Shown: positions 16,871 through 27,189 of the stretch, piece by piece
Numbering within the stretch: position 1 is the first letter of the stretch
Layout: each line of letters starts with the position of its first letter
Assembly: GCA_016929775.1 (NCBI GenBank)
Contig: JAFGIE010000150.1
Coordinates: forward strand, 1 to 30,591
DNA: 30,591 nucleotides
Direction of reading: 5' to 3'
DNA from: Anaerolineae bacterium
Lineage (GTDB): Bacteria; Chloroflexota; Anaerolineae; JAFGEY01
Made by a program: the position numbers and the translations under genes
The notes under the pieces: model-generated
The model's input: only the letters and a program-made list of their open reading frames with translations
What the model was told of the DNA's origin: nothing
Database searches by the model: none

Positions 16871-16976
16871 CGAAATGCGCAGACGTTGCGCCTGGGCGCG
16901 CGTCGCGATCGAGACTGGGTTTGTCGCTCGTGCCGTTCGTGCATCCGTCCTCCGGGACAGCGACCCCGTGGCACCA

Positions 16977-17006
16977 AAAACGACATTCCCCCGCGGGAAT
17001 GTCGTG
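16977..17006 (-). terminator. First leader terminator upstream of pyrC
   Basis: On the minus strand ACGACATTCCC (17006-16996) pairs perfectly with GGGAATGTCGT (16991-16981) around a 4-nt loop, followed by a run of T down to 16977. The 11-bp stem lies about 40 nt after the predicted transcription start. The region between the two terminators shows further small inverted repeats, such as GTCC-CGGA-GGAC, but no clear PyrR-binding consensus. Confidence 0.85.
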
Positions 17007-17052
17007 CGCCTTTGGACGATCGGTGGGTTGTGACGCCCTCTGCATTCCAGCC

Positions 17053-17081
17053 ATTGTACCACAGAGCAGCACGTGGCGCAA
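17053..17081 (-). promoter_or_regulatory. Promoter of the pyr operon
   Basis: On the minus strand TTGCGC (17081-17076) and TACAAT (17058-17053) are 17 bp apart. Transcription would start near 17046, giving a leader of about 235 nt before pyrC. It is back to back with the ABC-exporter promoter; 31 bp separate the two -35 boxes. Confidence 0.65.
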
Positions 17082-17112
17082 ATCGACCACGACCGCGACA
17101 GAACTTTTGTTC

Positions 17113-17141
17113 TTTACAATCAGGTCGTTCTGTGGTATAAT
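17113..17141 (+). promoter_or_regulatory. Promoter of the ABC exporter operon
   Basis: TTTACA (17113-17118) and TATAAT (17136-17141) are 17 bp apart, a near-consensus sigma-70-type promoter. The leader to the GTG at 17261 is about 110 nt and shows no obvious riboswitch or terminator. Confidence 0.7.
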
Positions 17142-17260
17142 GCTTCTGTTGCCCAGCCTACCTGTGTCTTGGTGCTTCACTCCTCCCTTCCTGGTCAGCC
17201 CTGCTGTGTGCACGCGCCGCGTGGGCCGGCCATTGTCTCGCCGTCAAAGGAGAAGATTGG

Positions 17261-19195
17261 GTGAAGATCCCGCTCAAGCAGTACTGGCAGTTGCTGTACA
17301 AGTACATCCGCTCGCAGTGGGCGCTGTCGGTGCTGCTGGCCCTTCTGCTGTTCAGCAACATCGCGCTCCAGCTCCTCAACCCGCAGATCATGCGCCGCTT
17401 CATCGACGGGGCCAAGGCGGGGGGCGGCGTCGAGGTCCTCTGGCCCCTCGCCGTGGCCTTTATCAGCGCCGCACTGGTGCAGCAGATCGTCACCGTCGGG
17501 GCGACCTATGTCGGCGAGAACGTCGGCTGGACGGCAACCAATGCCTTGCGCGCCGATGTGGCCGAGCACTGCATCTACCTTGACATGTCGTTCCACAATG
17601 CGCGCACGCCCGGAGAGATGATCGAGCGCATCGATGGCGACATCACCTCGCTCTCTAACTTTTTCTCGCAGTTCGTGATCCAGGTCCTGGGCAACCTGAT
17701 CCTGCTCGCCGGCGTCCTCTTTTTCCTCTTTCGCGAGGACTGGCGGGTCGGGGCCTCGCTCAGCGTCTTTACCCTGGTCGCCCTGATCCTAATGTGGCGC
17801 ATGCGCGACATGGCTGCCCCGCACTGGAAGGCGGAGCGCGAGGCGAGCGCGGAGCAGTTCGGCTTTCTCGAAGAGCGCCTGGCAGGGACGGAGGACATCC
17901 GCTCTTCCGGGGCCAAGCCCTACGTCATGCGTCGCTTCTTCGAGCTGATGCGCACCCTGATGCAAAAGACGCTCAAGGCTGTGCTGATGTTCAACATCAT
18001 GCTCAACCTCATGGAGATCCTGTTCGCGATCAGCAATGCCGTCGCCTTCGTGATCAGCGCCTACCTCTATGTGCAGGGCACGATCACGATCGGCACGGTG
18101 TACATGATCTTTCACTACAGCAACCTGCTGATGTGGCCGATCAACCGCATCACGCGCCAGATGCAGAACCTGCAGCAAGCGGGCGCCGGCATCATGCGCA
18201 TCCGCGAGCTGCTCGACACCCGCAGCAAGATCGTCGAGCGCGCGACCGATGCCCGGCTCGGGCCCGGCGCGCTCTCTGTCGTGTTCGACGCCGTCTCGTT
18301 TGGCTACGATGACGCGCTGGCGCGCGAGCCAACGCCTCCCAGCGCCGCGGGCGACAAGGCGCAGGCTGCGGGGGGTGCCAAGGACGACGGCAGGTCCCCC
18401 GCCAAGGCGTCCGGCGAACCGGTCGAAGGGGCGCCCCCACCGGCGGACGGACAGGCGGCGCCTGCCGCACCCGAGGACGGAGAGAAGGAGCTGGTCTTGC
18501 GCGGGATCTCGTTTGCGCTGCCGCCCAACGCGATCCTGGGCCTGTTGGGGCGAACGGGGAGCGGCAAGACCACGCTCACGCGCCTGATCTTCCGTCTCTA
18601 CGATCCGGATCAGGGCGCCATTCGTCTCGGCGAGGACGGCGCCCTGATCGACATTCGCGACCTGCCCCTCGCCGATCTGCGCCGCCGGGTCGGCATGGTC
18701 ACCCAGAACATCCAGCTCTTTCACGCCACGGTGCGCAACAACCTGACCTTCTTTGACGACGCGGTCCCCGACGACGAGATCCTGCGCGTGATCTATGACC
18801 TCGGCTTGGGCCGGTGGTTCGATGCGCTCTCGGACGGGCTGGACACCGAGCTCGAGTCGGGGGGAGGGGGCCTCTCGGCGGGCGAGCAGCAGCTCCTCGC
18901 CTTCGCGCGCATCTTTCTCAAGGACCCGGGCTTGGTGATCCTCGACGAGGCTTCCTCGCGCCTCGACCCGGCGACCGAGCACCTGATCGAGCGCGCTGTA
19001 GACAAGCTCGTCCAGGGACGGACCGCGATCGTGATCGCCCACCGCCTGGGGACTGTCCAGCGCGCAGACGAGATCATGATCCTCGAGAACGGCGAGATCC
19101 GCGAGCACGGTGCGCGCGCCAGGCTGGCGTCGGACCCCGGTTCGCGCTTCTACAGCCTGCTGCAGACAGGGATGATGGAGGAGGTGCTGGCATGA
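17261..19195 (+). CDS. ABC exporter half-transporter A (canonical Walker B)
   Basis: This 644-residue fusion has an N-terminal six-helix membrane domain (about 1-320) and a C-terminal ATPase. Walker A is GRTGSGKTT at 430-438, the signature is the deviant LSAGEQ at 538-543, Walker B is LVILDE with catalytic Glu563, and the H-loop is His594. Between the first ATPase strand (FGYDD, 347-351) and [10 protein letters not shown] there is an extra stretch of about 55 residues (352-408) rich in Ala, Pro, Gly and Asp, likely a disordered surface loop. GTG 17261 has AAAGGAG upstream. Its stop overlaps the start of the second half-transporter by 4 nt. Together they should form a heterodimeric exporter; the substrate is unknown. 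Confidence 0.93.
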   Translation: MKIPLKQYWQLLYKYIRSQWALSVLLALLLFSNIALQLLNPQIMRRFIDGAKAGGGVEVLWPLAVAFISAALVQQIVTVGATYVGENVGWTATNALRADVAEHCIYLDMSFHNARTPGEMIERIDGDITSLSNFFSQFVIQVLGNLILLAGVLFFLFREDWRVGASLSVFTLVALILMWRMRDMAAPHWKAEREASAEQFGFLEERLAGTEDIRSSGAKPYVMRRFFELMRTLMQKTLKAVLMFNIMLNLMEILFAISNAVAFVISAYLYVQGTITIGTVYMIFHYSNLLMWPINRITRQMQNLQQAGAGIMRIRELLDTRSKIVERATDARLGPGALSVVFDAVSFGYDDALAREPTPPSAAGDKAQAAGGAKDDGRSPAKASGEPVEGAPPPADGQAAPAAPEDGEKELVLRGISFALPPNAILGLLGRTGSGKTTLTRLIFRLYDPDQGAIRLGEDGALIDIRDLPLADLRRRVGMVTQNIQLFHATVRNNLTFFDDAVPDDEILRVIYDLGLGRWFDALSDGLDTELESGGGGLSAGEQQLLAFARIFLKDPGLVILDEASSRLDPATEHLIERAVDKLVQGRTAIVIAHRLGTVQRADEIMILENGEIREHGARARLASDPGSRFYSLLQTGMMEEVLA

Positions 19196-21057
19196 GCGAT
19201 CCGGGCAACGCGCCCAGGCGCGAAGAGGACGACCTGGACGATCTCCCCAAGCTGCCGACGTGGAAGTATCTGGTCCGTCTGGGTGCATTCCGGCCCTGGC
19301 TCTTCTTGGCGCTGGTCGCCGTCAACCTGACCGTCTTTGCCGTCGGCTTTCAGGTCACCGGGTTCATCACGCGTGCCTTCTTCGATGGCCTCACCGGCGC
19401 CGCGCAGGTGAGCTACACTCCCTATGCCCTGGCGGCGCTGCTGGTTGGGACAGCGCTGGGCCGCTCGGCGTTCATCTTTGCCGATGTCAGCCTGAACGTG
19501 CTCAACCGCTTCACCTATGGCGCGCTGCTGCGCAAGAACCTGTTCAGCTCGATCCTCGATCGGCCCGGCGCGCGCGCGGTGCCCGGTTCGCCCGGCGAGG
19601 CGATCAGCCGCTTCCGGGGCGACGTCAACGAGTTCGGCGGGTTCGTGGTCGAGGTGGTCTTTCCCTTTTCCTTTGGCATCTTTGCGCTCATCGCCATGAT
19701 CGTGATGCTGCGCACCAACGTCCGGATCACGCTGATCGTCTTTCTGCCCTTGGTCCTGGTCACGCTCTTTGCCAACCTGCTGGTCAAGCGCGTCGAGGCG
19801 TACCGCAAGGCGCAGCGCAAGGCGACGGGCAAGGTCACCGACTTTGTCGGCGAGTTCTTTGGCGCTGCCCAGGCGGTCAAGGTCGCGACCGCCGAGCAGC
19901 GCATGCTGGCGCACTTTCGCGAGCTGAACGCCGTGCGCCGCAAGGCTGCCCTCCGGGACCGCCTGTTCCACGAGCTCTTTCACTCGGTCTTTTGGAACGC
20001 GATCAACCTCGGCACGGGCGCGATCCTGCTTCTCTCCGGGCAAGAGATCGCCACAGGGTCGTTCACGGTGGGTGACTTTGCCCTTTTCGTCTACTATCTT
20101 GGCTTTGTCACCGAGTTCACCGGCATGCTGGGTGGGTTCTGGGCGTGGTACAAGCAGGTTGGGGTCTCGCTGGGGCGCATGGTCAAACTGCTCCAGGGCG
20201 CGCCCGCCGATAGATTGGTCGACCACGGTCCCGTGCACATGCGGGGGGCGCTGCCCGAGGTGCCCTACCGCGTCAAGAGCGACGAACACCGGCTCGAGAC
20301 GCTCACTGCGACTGGCCTGTCGTACACCTACCCATCGACCGGACGCGGCATCCACGACATCGACCTGCACCTGGAGCGGGGCACCTTTACCGTGATCACG
20401 GGGCGCGTTGGGTCGGGCAAGACGACCCTGCTGCGCGTCCTCCTTGGCCTGCTGCCCATGGATGCAGGCGAGATCCGCTGGAACGGGCAGCGCGTCGAGG
20501 ATCCGGCGACCTTTTTCGTGCCGCCGCGCAGCGCCTACACGGCGCAGGTCCCGCTCTTGTTCAGCGAGTCGCTGCGGGACAACATCCTGATGGGCATCCC
20601 CGAGGACCGGGTCGACCTCCAGGAGGCCCTGCGCCTGGCAGTCATGGAGCAGGACCTGGAGGAGCTCGAGCATGGGCTGAGCACCCTCCTCGGCGCCAAG
20701 GGGGTCAAGCTGTCAGGCGGGCAGCGCCAGCGCACTGCGGCGGCGCGCATGTTCGTGCGCGACCCCGAGCTTCTCGTCTTTGACGACCTGTCGAGCGCGC
20801 TCGACGTCGAGACCGAGATCACGCTCTGGGAGCGCGTCTTTGAGCAGCGCGACGCGACCTGCCTGGTCGTCTCGCACCGTCGCCCCGCGCTGCGCCGCGC
20901 CGACCAGATCATCGTCCTCAGCGAGGGACGGATCGAGGCCCAGGGCATGCTCGACGACCTGCTCGCGACGAGCGAGGAAATGCAGCGCCTGTGGCGGGGC
21001 GATGTAGGAGCGCCGGAAGAGGTGCAGTCGCAGGCAGTCCCTGCGTCGGGCGGCTAG
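19192..21057 (+). CDS. ABC exporter half-transporter B (degenerate Walker B)
   Basis: This 621-residue protein has a cytoplasmic N-terminus rich in acidic residues, a six-helix domain (about 30-330) and an ATPase. Walker A is GRVGSGKTT at 404-412, the signature is the normal LSGGQ at 507-511, Walker B is LLVFDD with Asp532 replacing the catalytic Glu, and the H-loop is His562. In the heterodimer, half A's Walker motifs plus this LSGGQ give a competent site. This half's Walker motifs plus LSAGEQ of half A give a degenerate one, a known design in type IV exporters. ATG 19192 has GGAGGAGG upstream and overlaps the preceding stop (ATGA). A longer upstream frame runs antiparallel through half A and is rejected. 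Confidence 0.93.
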   Translation: MSDPGNAPRREEDDLDDLPKLPTWKYLVRLGAFRPWLFLALVAVNLTVFAVGFQVTGFITRAFFDGLTGAAQVSYTPYALAALLVGTALGRSAFIFADVSLNVLNRFTYGALLRKNLFSSILDRPGARAVPGSPGEAISRFRGDVNEFGGFVVEVVFPFSFGIFALIAMIVMLRTNVRITLIVFLPLVLVTLFANLLVKRVEAYRKAQRKATGKVTDFVGEFFGAAQAVKVATAEQRMLAHFRELNAVRRKAALRDRLFHELFHSVFWNAINLGTGAILLLSGQEIATGSFTVGDFALFVYYLGFVTEFTGMLGGFWAWYKQVGVSLGRMVKLLQGAPADRLVDHGPVHMRGALPEVPYRVKSDEHRLETLTATGLSYTYPSTGRGIHDIDLHLERGTFTVITGRVGSGKTTLLRVLLGLLPMDAGEIRWNGQRVEDPATFFVPPRSAYTAQVPLLFSESLRDNILMGIPEDRVDLQEALRLAVMEQDLEELEHGLSTLLGAKGVKLSGGQRQRTAAARMFVRDPELLVFDDLSSALDVETEITLWERVFEQRDATCLVVSHRRPALRRADQIIVLSEGRIEAQGMLDDLLATSEEMQRLWRGDVGAPEEVQSQAVPASGG

Positions 21058-21081
21058 GCTTGGGCGGAGCAGGGAACAGCC

Positions 21082-21115
21082 CCCTCCCAGACGGACGTCC
21101 GGGAGGGCGTATTTT
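21082..21115 (+). terminator. Probable intrinsic terminator after the ABC exporter operon
   Basis: CCCTCCC (21082-21088) pairs with GGGAGGG (21101-21107), with an inner GACG/CGTC stem, followed by CGTATTTT. It lies 25 bp after the stop of the second half-transporter. The T-run is short, so efficiency is uncertain. Confidence 0.6.
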
Positions 21116-21143
21116 GCCGCGCGTGGTGTGCGGGCTGCGTCGC

Positions 21144-21611
21144 CTACGGGCTCGGAGCGGGGCTCGCGCTCGCCCGTCCGGCGAGCACGACGACCGCGCC
21201 GATCACGCCCGCGAGGAAACCGAGCGGTGACACCAGCACGGCGATCAGCAAGGTCGCGCCCTCGAGGACCCCCAACGCGCCGTGCAGCACGGGCCACTGA
21301 TCCGTGACCGTGCCCAGGGCGTAGAACACGTTGTGCAGCACGCTTCCCAGCGCTAGGCCCGTGATCGACGCGCCTGTCAGGATCCAGAAGGTGCGCAGCA
21401 GCCCACGCGCCTCCCAGCGGATCGCGAGCACCAACAGGGCGACGCCCACCAGCAAGCTGGCGCCCAGCAGAGGCAGGAACGCCGGGCGGATCAGCTCGCG
21501 CAGCGGGTCGATCAGTATCCAGCCCATCACCAACACAAACAGCGTGACCTCGACCCAAAAGAGAACGAGCAGCGTACGCGGCACGGCGGTGGATTCGCTC
21601 GGGATAGCCAT
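21144..21611 (-). CDS. Small integral membrane protein of unknown function
   Basis: The 155-residue product has about four hydrophobic helices: TLLVLFWVEVTLFVLVMGWI, then FLPLLGASLLVGVALLVLAI, then FWILTGASITGLALGSVLH, then a last pair around LLIAVLVSPLGFLAGVIGAVVVL. The C-terminal tail is short and rich in Ser, Pro and Ala. I recognise no family. ATG 21611 has AAGGAGGG 9 nt upstream; an in-frame ATG 27 bp further upstream is less likely. It has its own promoter (21674-21703) and so may be separate from the MFS and murQ genes before it. The leader contains a 7-bp hairpin, GCAACGG/CCGTTGC (21635-21658). Confidence 0.7.
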   Translation of the reverse strand: MAIPSESTAVPRTLLVLFWVEVTLFVLVMGWILIDPLRELIRPAFLPLLGASLLVGVALLVLAIRWEARGLLRTFWILTGASITGLALGSVLHNVFYALGTVTDQWPVLHGALGVLEGATLLIAVLVSPLGFLAGVIGAVVVLAGRASASPAPSP

Positions 21612-21673
21612 GGCCTTTGTCCCTCCTTGCGACGGCAACGGACCGAACGCGCCGTTGCTTCACGCCCACTTCT

Positions 21674-21703
21674 ATCATACCACGATCGGCGCGCTGCCGT
21701 CAA
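21674..21703 (-). promoter_or_regulatory. Promoter of the small membrane-protein gene
   Basis: On the minus strand TTGACG (21703-21698) and TATGAT (21679-21674) are 18 bp apart. The leader of about 55 nt includes an inverted repeat at 21635-21641 and 21652-21658, just before the ribosome-binding site. Confidence 0.6.
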
Positions 21704-21713
21704 TCCCCCGGGC

Positions 21714-22910
21714 CTAGTTCTCCTGGGCGCACGGCTTGCGCACGCACAGCGTCACGATCGCCACGGCTGCCGCTGCCACCACCAGCCCGCCCGTGCTCAG
21801 GTACACGGCGGTGATGTCCCACGCCCGCGCCACACCCCCGCTAATCATCGGACCCAGCGTCATGCCCAGCGCATAGATCGACTGGAACACGCCCATCGCC
21901 GAAGCGCGCGCCTCCGGCTCGACCGACTGTAGGGCGAGACCCATGAGCACCGGGAAGGCGATCCCGACCCCCAGCCCGATCACCGCCTGGCATGCCACCA
22001 AGGCCCAGAATGCGCTCAGGAACGGGAACGCAAAGAGCGGTCCCGCGATCAGGGCTAGGCCGATCACGGTCATCCAACGCCCGCTCCGTGGGCGTCCCCG
22101 GAAGCTGAGCATGAACATCGGGATCGCCTTGGCGACCTGGACCGCGGTCGTCAGGATCCCGAGCTGCCCATCGGAGGCGCCCAGGTCCTGTGCGCGCACC
22201 GCCGCGAACCCCAGGCTGGTCCCAAAGAGCGCGTACTGGCTGCACGCCGCTAGGCCCGAGACGAGGAGCAGACGCGGCGTCGTGATCGCCTTGGCGAACT
22301 GGGATAGGGTGATGCCCATGCCACGCGTCTCGCGCACGTCGCGCACCAGGGCGAACGCCACCAGCGCGGGTGCGGAGAGGATCACGCTTGCCCAGAACGT
22401 TGCTTGGGCGCCCCAGCGCTCGGCGAGGTAGCCGCCCACCGACATCGCCAGGATTTGGCCGACTGCGCTCAGGAAGTTGAGCTGCCCGCTGGTCCGCACT
22501 GCGTGCTCGATCGAGAAGTGGCTGTTGTAGAGCACGGCGATCGTCACCCACGCCGTCGCCGCCCCGCCGCTCAGGGCACGAAAGAGGAACAGCGCCGTCG
22601 GCGTCCTAGAGAGCGCCAAGCCCAGCCCGCTCAACCCGACGAGCACGGTCCCGATCAGGGCAAAGACCCGCTTGCGTCGCAGCCGATCGGAGAGGAGCCC
22701 GAGGGGCAGCCGCAGGAAGAGCTGCGTCAGCCCGTAGGAGCCCAGGATCAGGCCGATCTGGTCCTCTGTCGCCCCGCTGGCGCGCGCGTGGGTTGGCATG
22801 ATCGGCACGTACATGTACAGCGATGCCCAGAACAGGAAAATGGCGATCGCAGAACTGGCGATCGATCGGGTCCGCTCTCCGTTGGTTGTCAACAGCCGCT
22901 CTCTCCTCAC
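21714..22910 (-). CDS. MFS transporter, candidate amino-sugar or muropeptide importer
   Basis: The roughly 398-residue protein has 12 hydrophobic segments in two halves and the MFS loop motif GLLSDRLRRKRVF between helices 2 and 3. The second half carries GVGIAFPVLMGLALQSV. I place the start at GTG 22910, one base after the murQ TAG, with GGGAG inside the murQ end. TTG 22892, with GAGGAG upstream, is almost as good. Upstream in-frame codons lie within murQ and lack similarity. As the last gene of the peptidoglycan amino-sugar cluster it is a reasonable importer for MurNAc, GlcNAc or anhydro-muropeptides. It is not clearly AmpG, so the substrate is inferred from context alone. Confidence 0.85.
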   Translation of the reverse strand: MRRERLLTTNGERTRSIASSAIAIFLFWASLYMYVPIMPTHARASGATEDQIGLILGSYGLTQLFLRLPLGLLSDRLRRKRVFALIGTVLVGLSGLGLALSRTPTALFLFRALSGGAATAWVTIAVLYNSHFSIEHAVRTSGQLNFLSAVGQILAMSVGGYLAERWGAQATFWASVILSAPALVAFALVRDVRETRGMGITLSQFAKAITTPRLLLVSGLAACSQYALFGTSLGFAAVRAQDLGASDGQLGILTTAVQVAKAIPMFMLSFRGRPRSGRWMTVIGLALIAGPLFAFPFLSAFWALVACQAVIGLGVGIAFPVLMGLALQSVEPEARASAMGVFQSIYALGMTLGPMISGGVARAWDITAVYLSTGGLVVAAAAVAIVTLCVRKPCAQEN

Positions 22911-22911
22911 C

Positions 22912-23807
<896 letters not shown>

Positions 23808-23811
<4 letters not shown>

Positions 23812-24752
23812 TCTTCTGCTCCTCTCGTGCGCGCCAGGAGGGCTGCGCCGTACGCGGCGTCGTGGCGGGGCGCGATCCCGCGCGCGTGGGGTGCGATCCC
23901 GGGCAGCGCCGCGAGGACGCACGCCCGGACTGGACCCGGCGTGCCGAGCACGCCCCCCGCGAGCACGACCTCGAACGCCTCCTCCCGCATGTCCAGCCCG
24001 CGCACCACGGCGCGCAGCGTCCGTGCGAGCGCCCGCCCGGCGCGCGCCAGGATCCGGCGCGCGATCGCGTCCCCGTCATCCGCCGCCTGTCGCACGGCAG
24101 GCGCCAGCTGCGCGACGTCGCTCGGGCCTTGCCCTGCGGCGTACACGCGCGCGACCAGGCCTTCGGGGTCCTCCAGTTCGAGCGCTGCCAGCAGGCGCGC
24201 CTGGAGGGCAGTTGCCGGTCCCCGTCTATCCAACCCGCGCGCGACAGCGCGCAACCCCTCGCGCGCGATCCAGTACGCGCTCCCTGCATCGCCGAGCAGC
24301 GGACCCCAGCCGTCGGCGCGCCGTGCATGGCCCTGGGCGTTCACGCCGTACGCGATCGCCCCGGTGCCGGCGATCAAGACGGCGCCGTGCCGGCGCCCGA
24401 TCCCGCCGACCAACGCCGTCTCTGCATCGTGCGTCAGGACGACGCGGCGAAAGGGCGCGATCTCGGCGATCATGGCGCGTACTGCCGCGCGGTCGTCCGG
24501 TCGCGCGGCGCCCGCGATCCCCAAGCCGATCCCGCGCACGGCAGTTGCCTGCACGCCTGCCTGTGCGAGGGTGCCCTCGATCGCCTCGCGCAGCGCACGC
24601 GCCGCGCGTTCTCTGCCGACCGTGTGGATGTTCGATGGCCCTGCCGTCGCGCGTGCGCGCTCGGCGCCTGCCCCGTCCAGCAGGACCGCTGCCGTCTTGG
24701 TGCCGCCGCCGTCGACGCCGAGCCAGTAGGGAGGCGCCATCGCCGCTCTCAT
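23808..24752 (-). CDS. BadF/BadG-family amino-sugar kinase (MurK/NagK-like)
   Basis: The 314-residue protein has the actin-like ATPase fold. Phosphate-1 is LGVDGGGTKTAAVLLD, followed by AGPSNIHTVG. Phosphate-2 is VLIAGTGAIAYGV, with GWGPLLGDAGSAYWIARE after it and an adenosine segment VVLAGGVLGT. In Clostridium acetobutylicum a BadF-type kinase next to murQ (MurK) phosphorylates both MurNAc and GlcNAc; the same role is likely here. GlcNAc kinase alone is possible. ATG 24752 is supported by AGGAG upstream and a 4-nt overlap with the anmK stop; a second ATG lies four codons in. Confidence 0.88.
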
Positions 24753-25942
24753 TCCTGCTCCTGCCATGCGCCAACCACGCGGCGGACGAGGTCCCGGTAG
24801 TTGCGTCCGGGCACGATCTTGCCCAGCACGGCATACGCCCCTGCGCCCGTGCACGCTGGCAGGTTGCCCGCGCGCCCGTGCAGCGCTTCGTAGGCCAATA
24901 CGGCAAAGGCGACCGCCTCTTTGGCGTCGCTCGACATGCCGAGCGCCTCGTGCCGCGTCACCCTGCTTGGCGCGAGCGCACAGCGCAGCATGCGCACCAA
25001 GGTCGGGTTATTGGCCCCCCCGCCGCCCAGCACGACCTCGTCGGGCATGCGCGGCAGGAAACGGCGGTAAGCGTCGCCGATCGACTGCGCCGTAAAGGCG
25101 GTCAGCGTAGCGATCACGTCGCGATCGGTCAGCCCCTGCGCCTCTGCCCGCGCCCAGACCTGCGCCGCGTATGCCGCGCCGAACTGCTCCCGCCCCGTCG
25201 TCTTGGGGGGTGATGTGGCGAGGTAGGGATGCGCCATCAGCGCTGCCAGCAGACGCTCGTCCACACGCCCGCTGGCTGCCAGCGCGCCGTCCCGGTCGTA
25301 CGTCTGCGCCCCACCCGTGATCCGGCGCGCTGCGTCGTCGATCAGCATGTTGCCTGGGCCGGTGTCAAACGCCAGGACCCCGTCGGGCGTCTCGCTCGCA
25401 GGTAGGTAGGTCACGTTCGCGATCCCGCCGATGTTCTGCACCGCGCGCACCGCGCCCGGCGCGCGCAGCAGCAGCCAGTCGACATAGCTGACCAGGGGCG
25501 CGCCCTGTCCGCCGGCGGCGACGTCTGCCACGCGATAGTCCGCCACCGTCGTCACGCCCGTCCGCGCGGCGATCACGGCTGGCTCGCCGATCTGCAGGGT
25601 CGATCGCACCGGCGACGCCGCATCTACGGCGTGATAGATCGTCTGCCCGTGCGAGCCGATCAAGTCGACCTGGTCGGGTGAGAGCCCCGCTTCCTCGATC
25701 GCGCGCAGCGCGGCGGCGGCAAACCACTCGCCCAGCGCAAAGTTCATGTGGCAGATCTGGTCCACCCTCCCTGTCTCCGGGTCGAACAGGCCAAAGACCG
25801 ACGCGCGCTGCTCCGCCTGGTAGGGTGTGAACGTGAACGACCGGACCGCCACCGACAGGGCGGGCGGTGCATCCTCGATCTCGATCACCGCGGCGTCGAT
25901 CCCGTCCGCCGAGGTGCCCGACATGAGACCGATCACGATCAT
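24749..25942 (-). CDS. anmK: Anhydro-N-acetylmuramic acid kinase
   Basis: The 397-residue enzyme opens 1,6-anhydro-MurNAc and phosphorylates it to MurNAc-6-phosphate, the MurQ substrate. It begins MIVIGLMSGTSADGIDAAVI, the ATP-binding signature. It continues with DLIGSHGQTIYH, VADYRVADVAAGGQGAPLV, NIGGIANVTYLP and FDTGPGNMLID, all hallmarks of AnmK, and EVVLGGGGANNPTLV later. ATG 25942 follows GGAGG at 7 nt and overlaps the stop of the upstream hydrolase (ATGA). Its presence implies that anhydro-sugars, made by lytic transglycosylases or taken up from other bacteria, are used. Confidence 0.96.
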   Translation of the reverse strand: MIVIGLMSGTSADGIDAAVIEIEDAPPALSVAVRSFTFTPYQAEQRASVFGLFDPETGRVDQICHMNFALGEWFAAAALRAIEEAGLSPDQVDLIGSHGQTIYHAVDAASPVRSTLQIGEPAVIAARTGVTTVADYRVADVAAGGQGAPLVSYVDWLLLRAPGAVRAVQNIGGIANVTYLPASETPDGVLAFDTGPGNMLIDDAARRITGGAQTYDRDGALAASGRVDERLLAALMAHPYLATSPPKTTGREQFGAAYAAQVWARAEAQGLTDRDVIATLTAFTAQSIGDAYRRFLPRMPDEVVLGGGGANNPTLVRMLRCALAPSRVTRHEALGMSSDAKEAVAFAVLAYEALHGRAGNLPACTGAGAYAVLGKIVPGRNYRDLVRRVVGAWQEQE

Positions 25943-27189
25943 GTCACCGCCTCCACCACCGCATCGTGCACCCGTGGGCGCAGCGCGGCGATCCCCGCCG
26001 GGTCGCGCCCACCGTAGACCCGGTTGCTGAGCAGCACGACCACCATTCTGCGGTCTGGATCGACCCACACCGACGTCCCCGTGTACCCGGTGTGACCGTA
26101 ACTGCGCGGGCCAAACCAGCGTCCCGAGCTGGAGCCCGCCTGCGAGCGGAGGACCCACCCCAGCCCGCGCGGGTTGTCGTCCACGTTGACCTGTACGCGC
26201 GTCATCTCGGCAACCGTTCCCGGGGAGAGGATCCGCGCCGCGCCGTACGCGCCCCCGTTGAGGTAGGTCTGGGCCAAGATGCCGACCTCCCAGGCAGTGG
26301 AGAACAACCCGGCGTGGCCCGCCACCCCGCCCAGGCCGGCGGCGTTCTCGTCGTGTACCTCGCCCACGCAGCGCCGACCCCGCCACGCGCAGAACTCGGT
26401 CGGCGCGATCGCCTCCGCCGGCACGCCGTGCGCCAGCGGGTTGTAGGTCGTGTGGGCGAGGCCCAGGGGATCGAGCACCGCGCGCTGGACGTACGCCGCC
26501 AGGGTGCTTCCTGCCAGGCGCGCCGTCGCCTCGCCCAACAGGATCAGGCCCAGGTCGCTGTAGGTCATGCGCGCGCCGGGCGGATAGGCGAAATCGCACC
26601 CCTGGCAGATGAAGGCGATCCGGCGTGCACGCGCCGCGGACGGCACCTGGTGGGGCAAGGGAGGCGTCTCGTCCGCGTTCCCCTCCATGCGGAACAGGCT
26701 GCGCCACGCGGGGAGGCCCGAGGTATGCGTCAACAGGTGTTTGAATGTGACCTCGCTCGTGTCGACCTCGCGCCCGGCGTAGGCTGGATCGGGAGGGAGT
26801 GGCGCCTGGGTCACCGGATCCTCGACCGGTCCGATCGGGCGCGTCCCCCCAAATGCGGGCAGCACCTCCGCCACGGGCGTCTCGAGGGCCACGCGCCCCG
26901 CCTCGACCAGGGTCATGAATGCCGTGGCAGTGTAGAGCTTGGTCACCGACGCGAGGTCATACAGCGTATCCAGGTCTGCGCGGCGGGCCTGCGTCTCCGG
27001 ATCGAGCACGCCGTACGCCCGGTGGAGGACCACGCAGCCGTCGACCGCGACCAGCAGCGTCGCGCTAGGGTAAACGGCGCCCACTCCCTCGCGCACCACG
27101 CTCTCTACAACTTGCAGCCGGTCCGGATCGATTCCCACTCTCTCGGGTCTCGTGGTGCGAAGCGTGACCGCCCCAACCTGGTGGTTCAA
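25939..27189 (-). CDS. Serine beta-lactamase/PBP4*-type hydrolase
   Basis: The 416-residue protein belongs to the class C beta-lactamase-like hydrolases. SxxK is SVTK with Ser81 and Lys84, the YxN-type motif is YSD in RMTYSDLGLILLGE, and the third motif is HTGYTG. Relatives act as D-amino-acid peptidases, esterases or beta-lactamases. One (ybbE/amlB) sits with murQ and namZ in Bacillus subtilis, supporting a link to peptidoglycan fragments. There is no signal peptide, unlike secreted relatives. TTG 27189 overlaps the oxidoreductase stop (TTGA). Its specific substrate, perhaps a peptide or ester on a muropeptide, is unknown. Confidence 0.85.
   Translation of the reverse strand: MNHQVGAVTLRTTRPERVGIDPDRLQVVESVVREGVGAVYPSATLLVAVDGCVVLHRAYGVLDPETQARRADLDTLYDLASVTKLYTATAFMTLVEAGRVALETPVAEVLPAFGGTRPIGPVEDPVTQAPLPPDPAYAGREVDTSEVTFKHLLTHTSGLPAWRSLFRMEGNADETPPLPHQVPSAARARRIAFICQGCDFAYPPGARMTYSDLGLILLGEATARLAGSTLAAYVQRAVLDPLGLAHTTYNPLAHGVPAEAIAPTEFCAWRGRRCVGEVHDENAAGLGGVAGHAGLFSTAWEVGILAQTYLNGGAYGAARILSPGTVAEMTRVQVNVDDNPRGLGWVLRSQAGSSSGRWFGPRSYGHTGYTGTSVWVDPDRRMVVVLLSNRVYGGRDPAGIAALRPRVHDAVVEAVT

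Noticed and set aside
16900..16976. PyrR-binding loop in the pyr leader
   Set aside because: GTCC-CGGA-GGAC looks similar but lacks one nucleotide of the UCCNGNGAGG core, so I do not call it.
16811..17062. Longer dihydroorotase start within the leader
   Set aside because: This region holds two intrinsic terminators and translates to non-family sequence; TTG 16810 has a strong ribosome-binding site directly before the conserved DAHVH motif.
25943..26707. N-terminal extension of AnmK
   Set aside because: It overlaps the serine hydrolase gene in another frame; the family start MIVIGLMSGTS lies exactly at ATG 25942 with GGAGG upstream.
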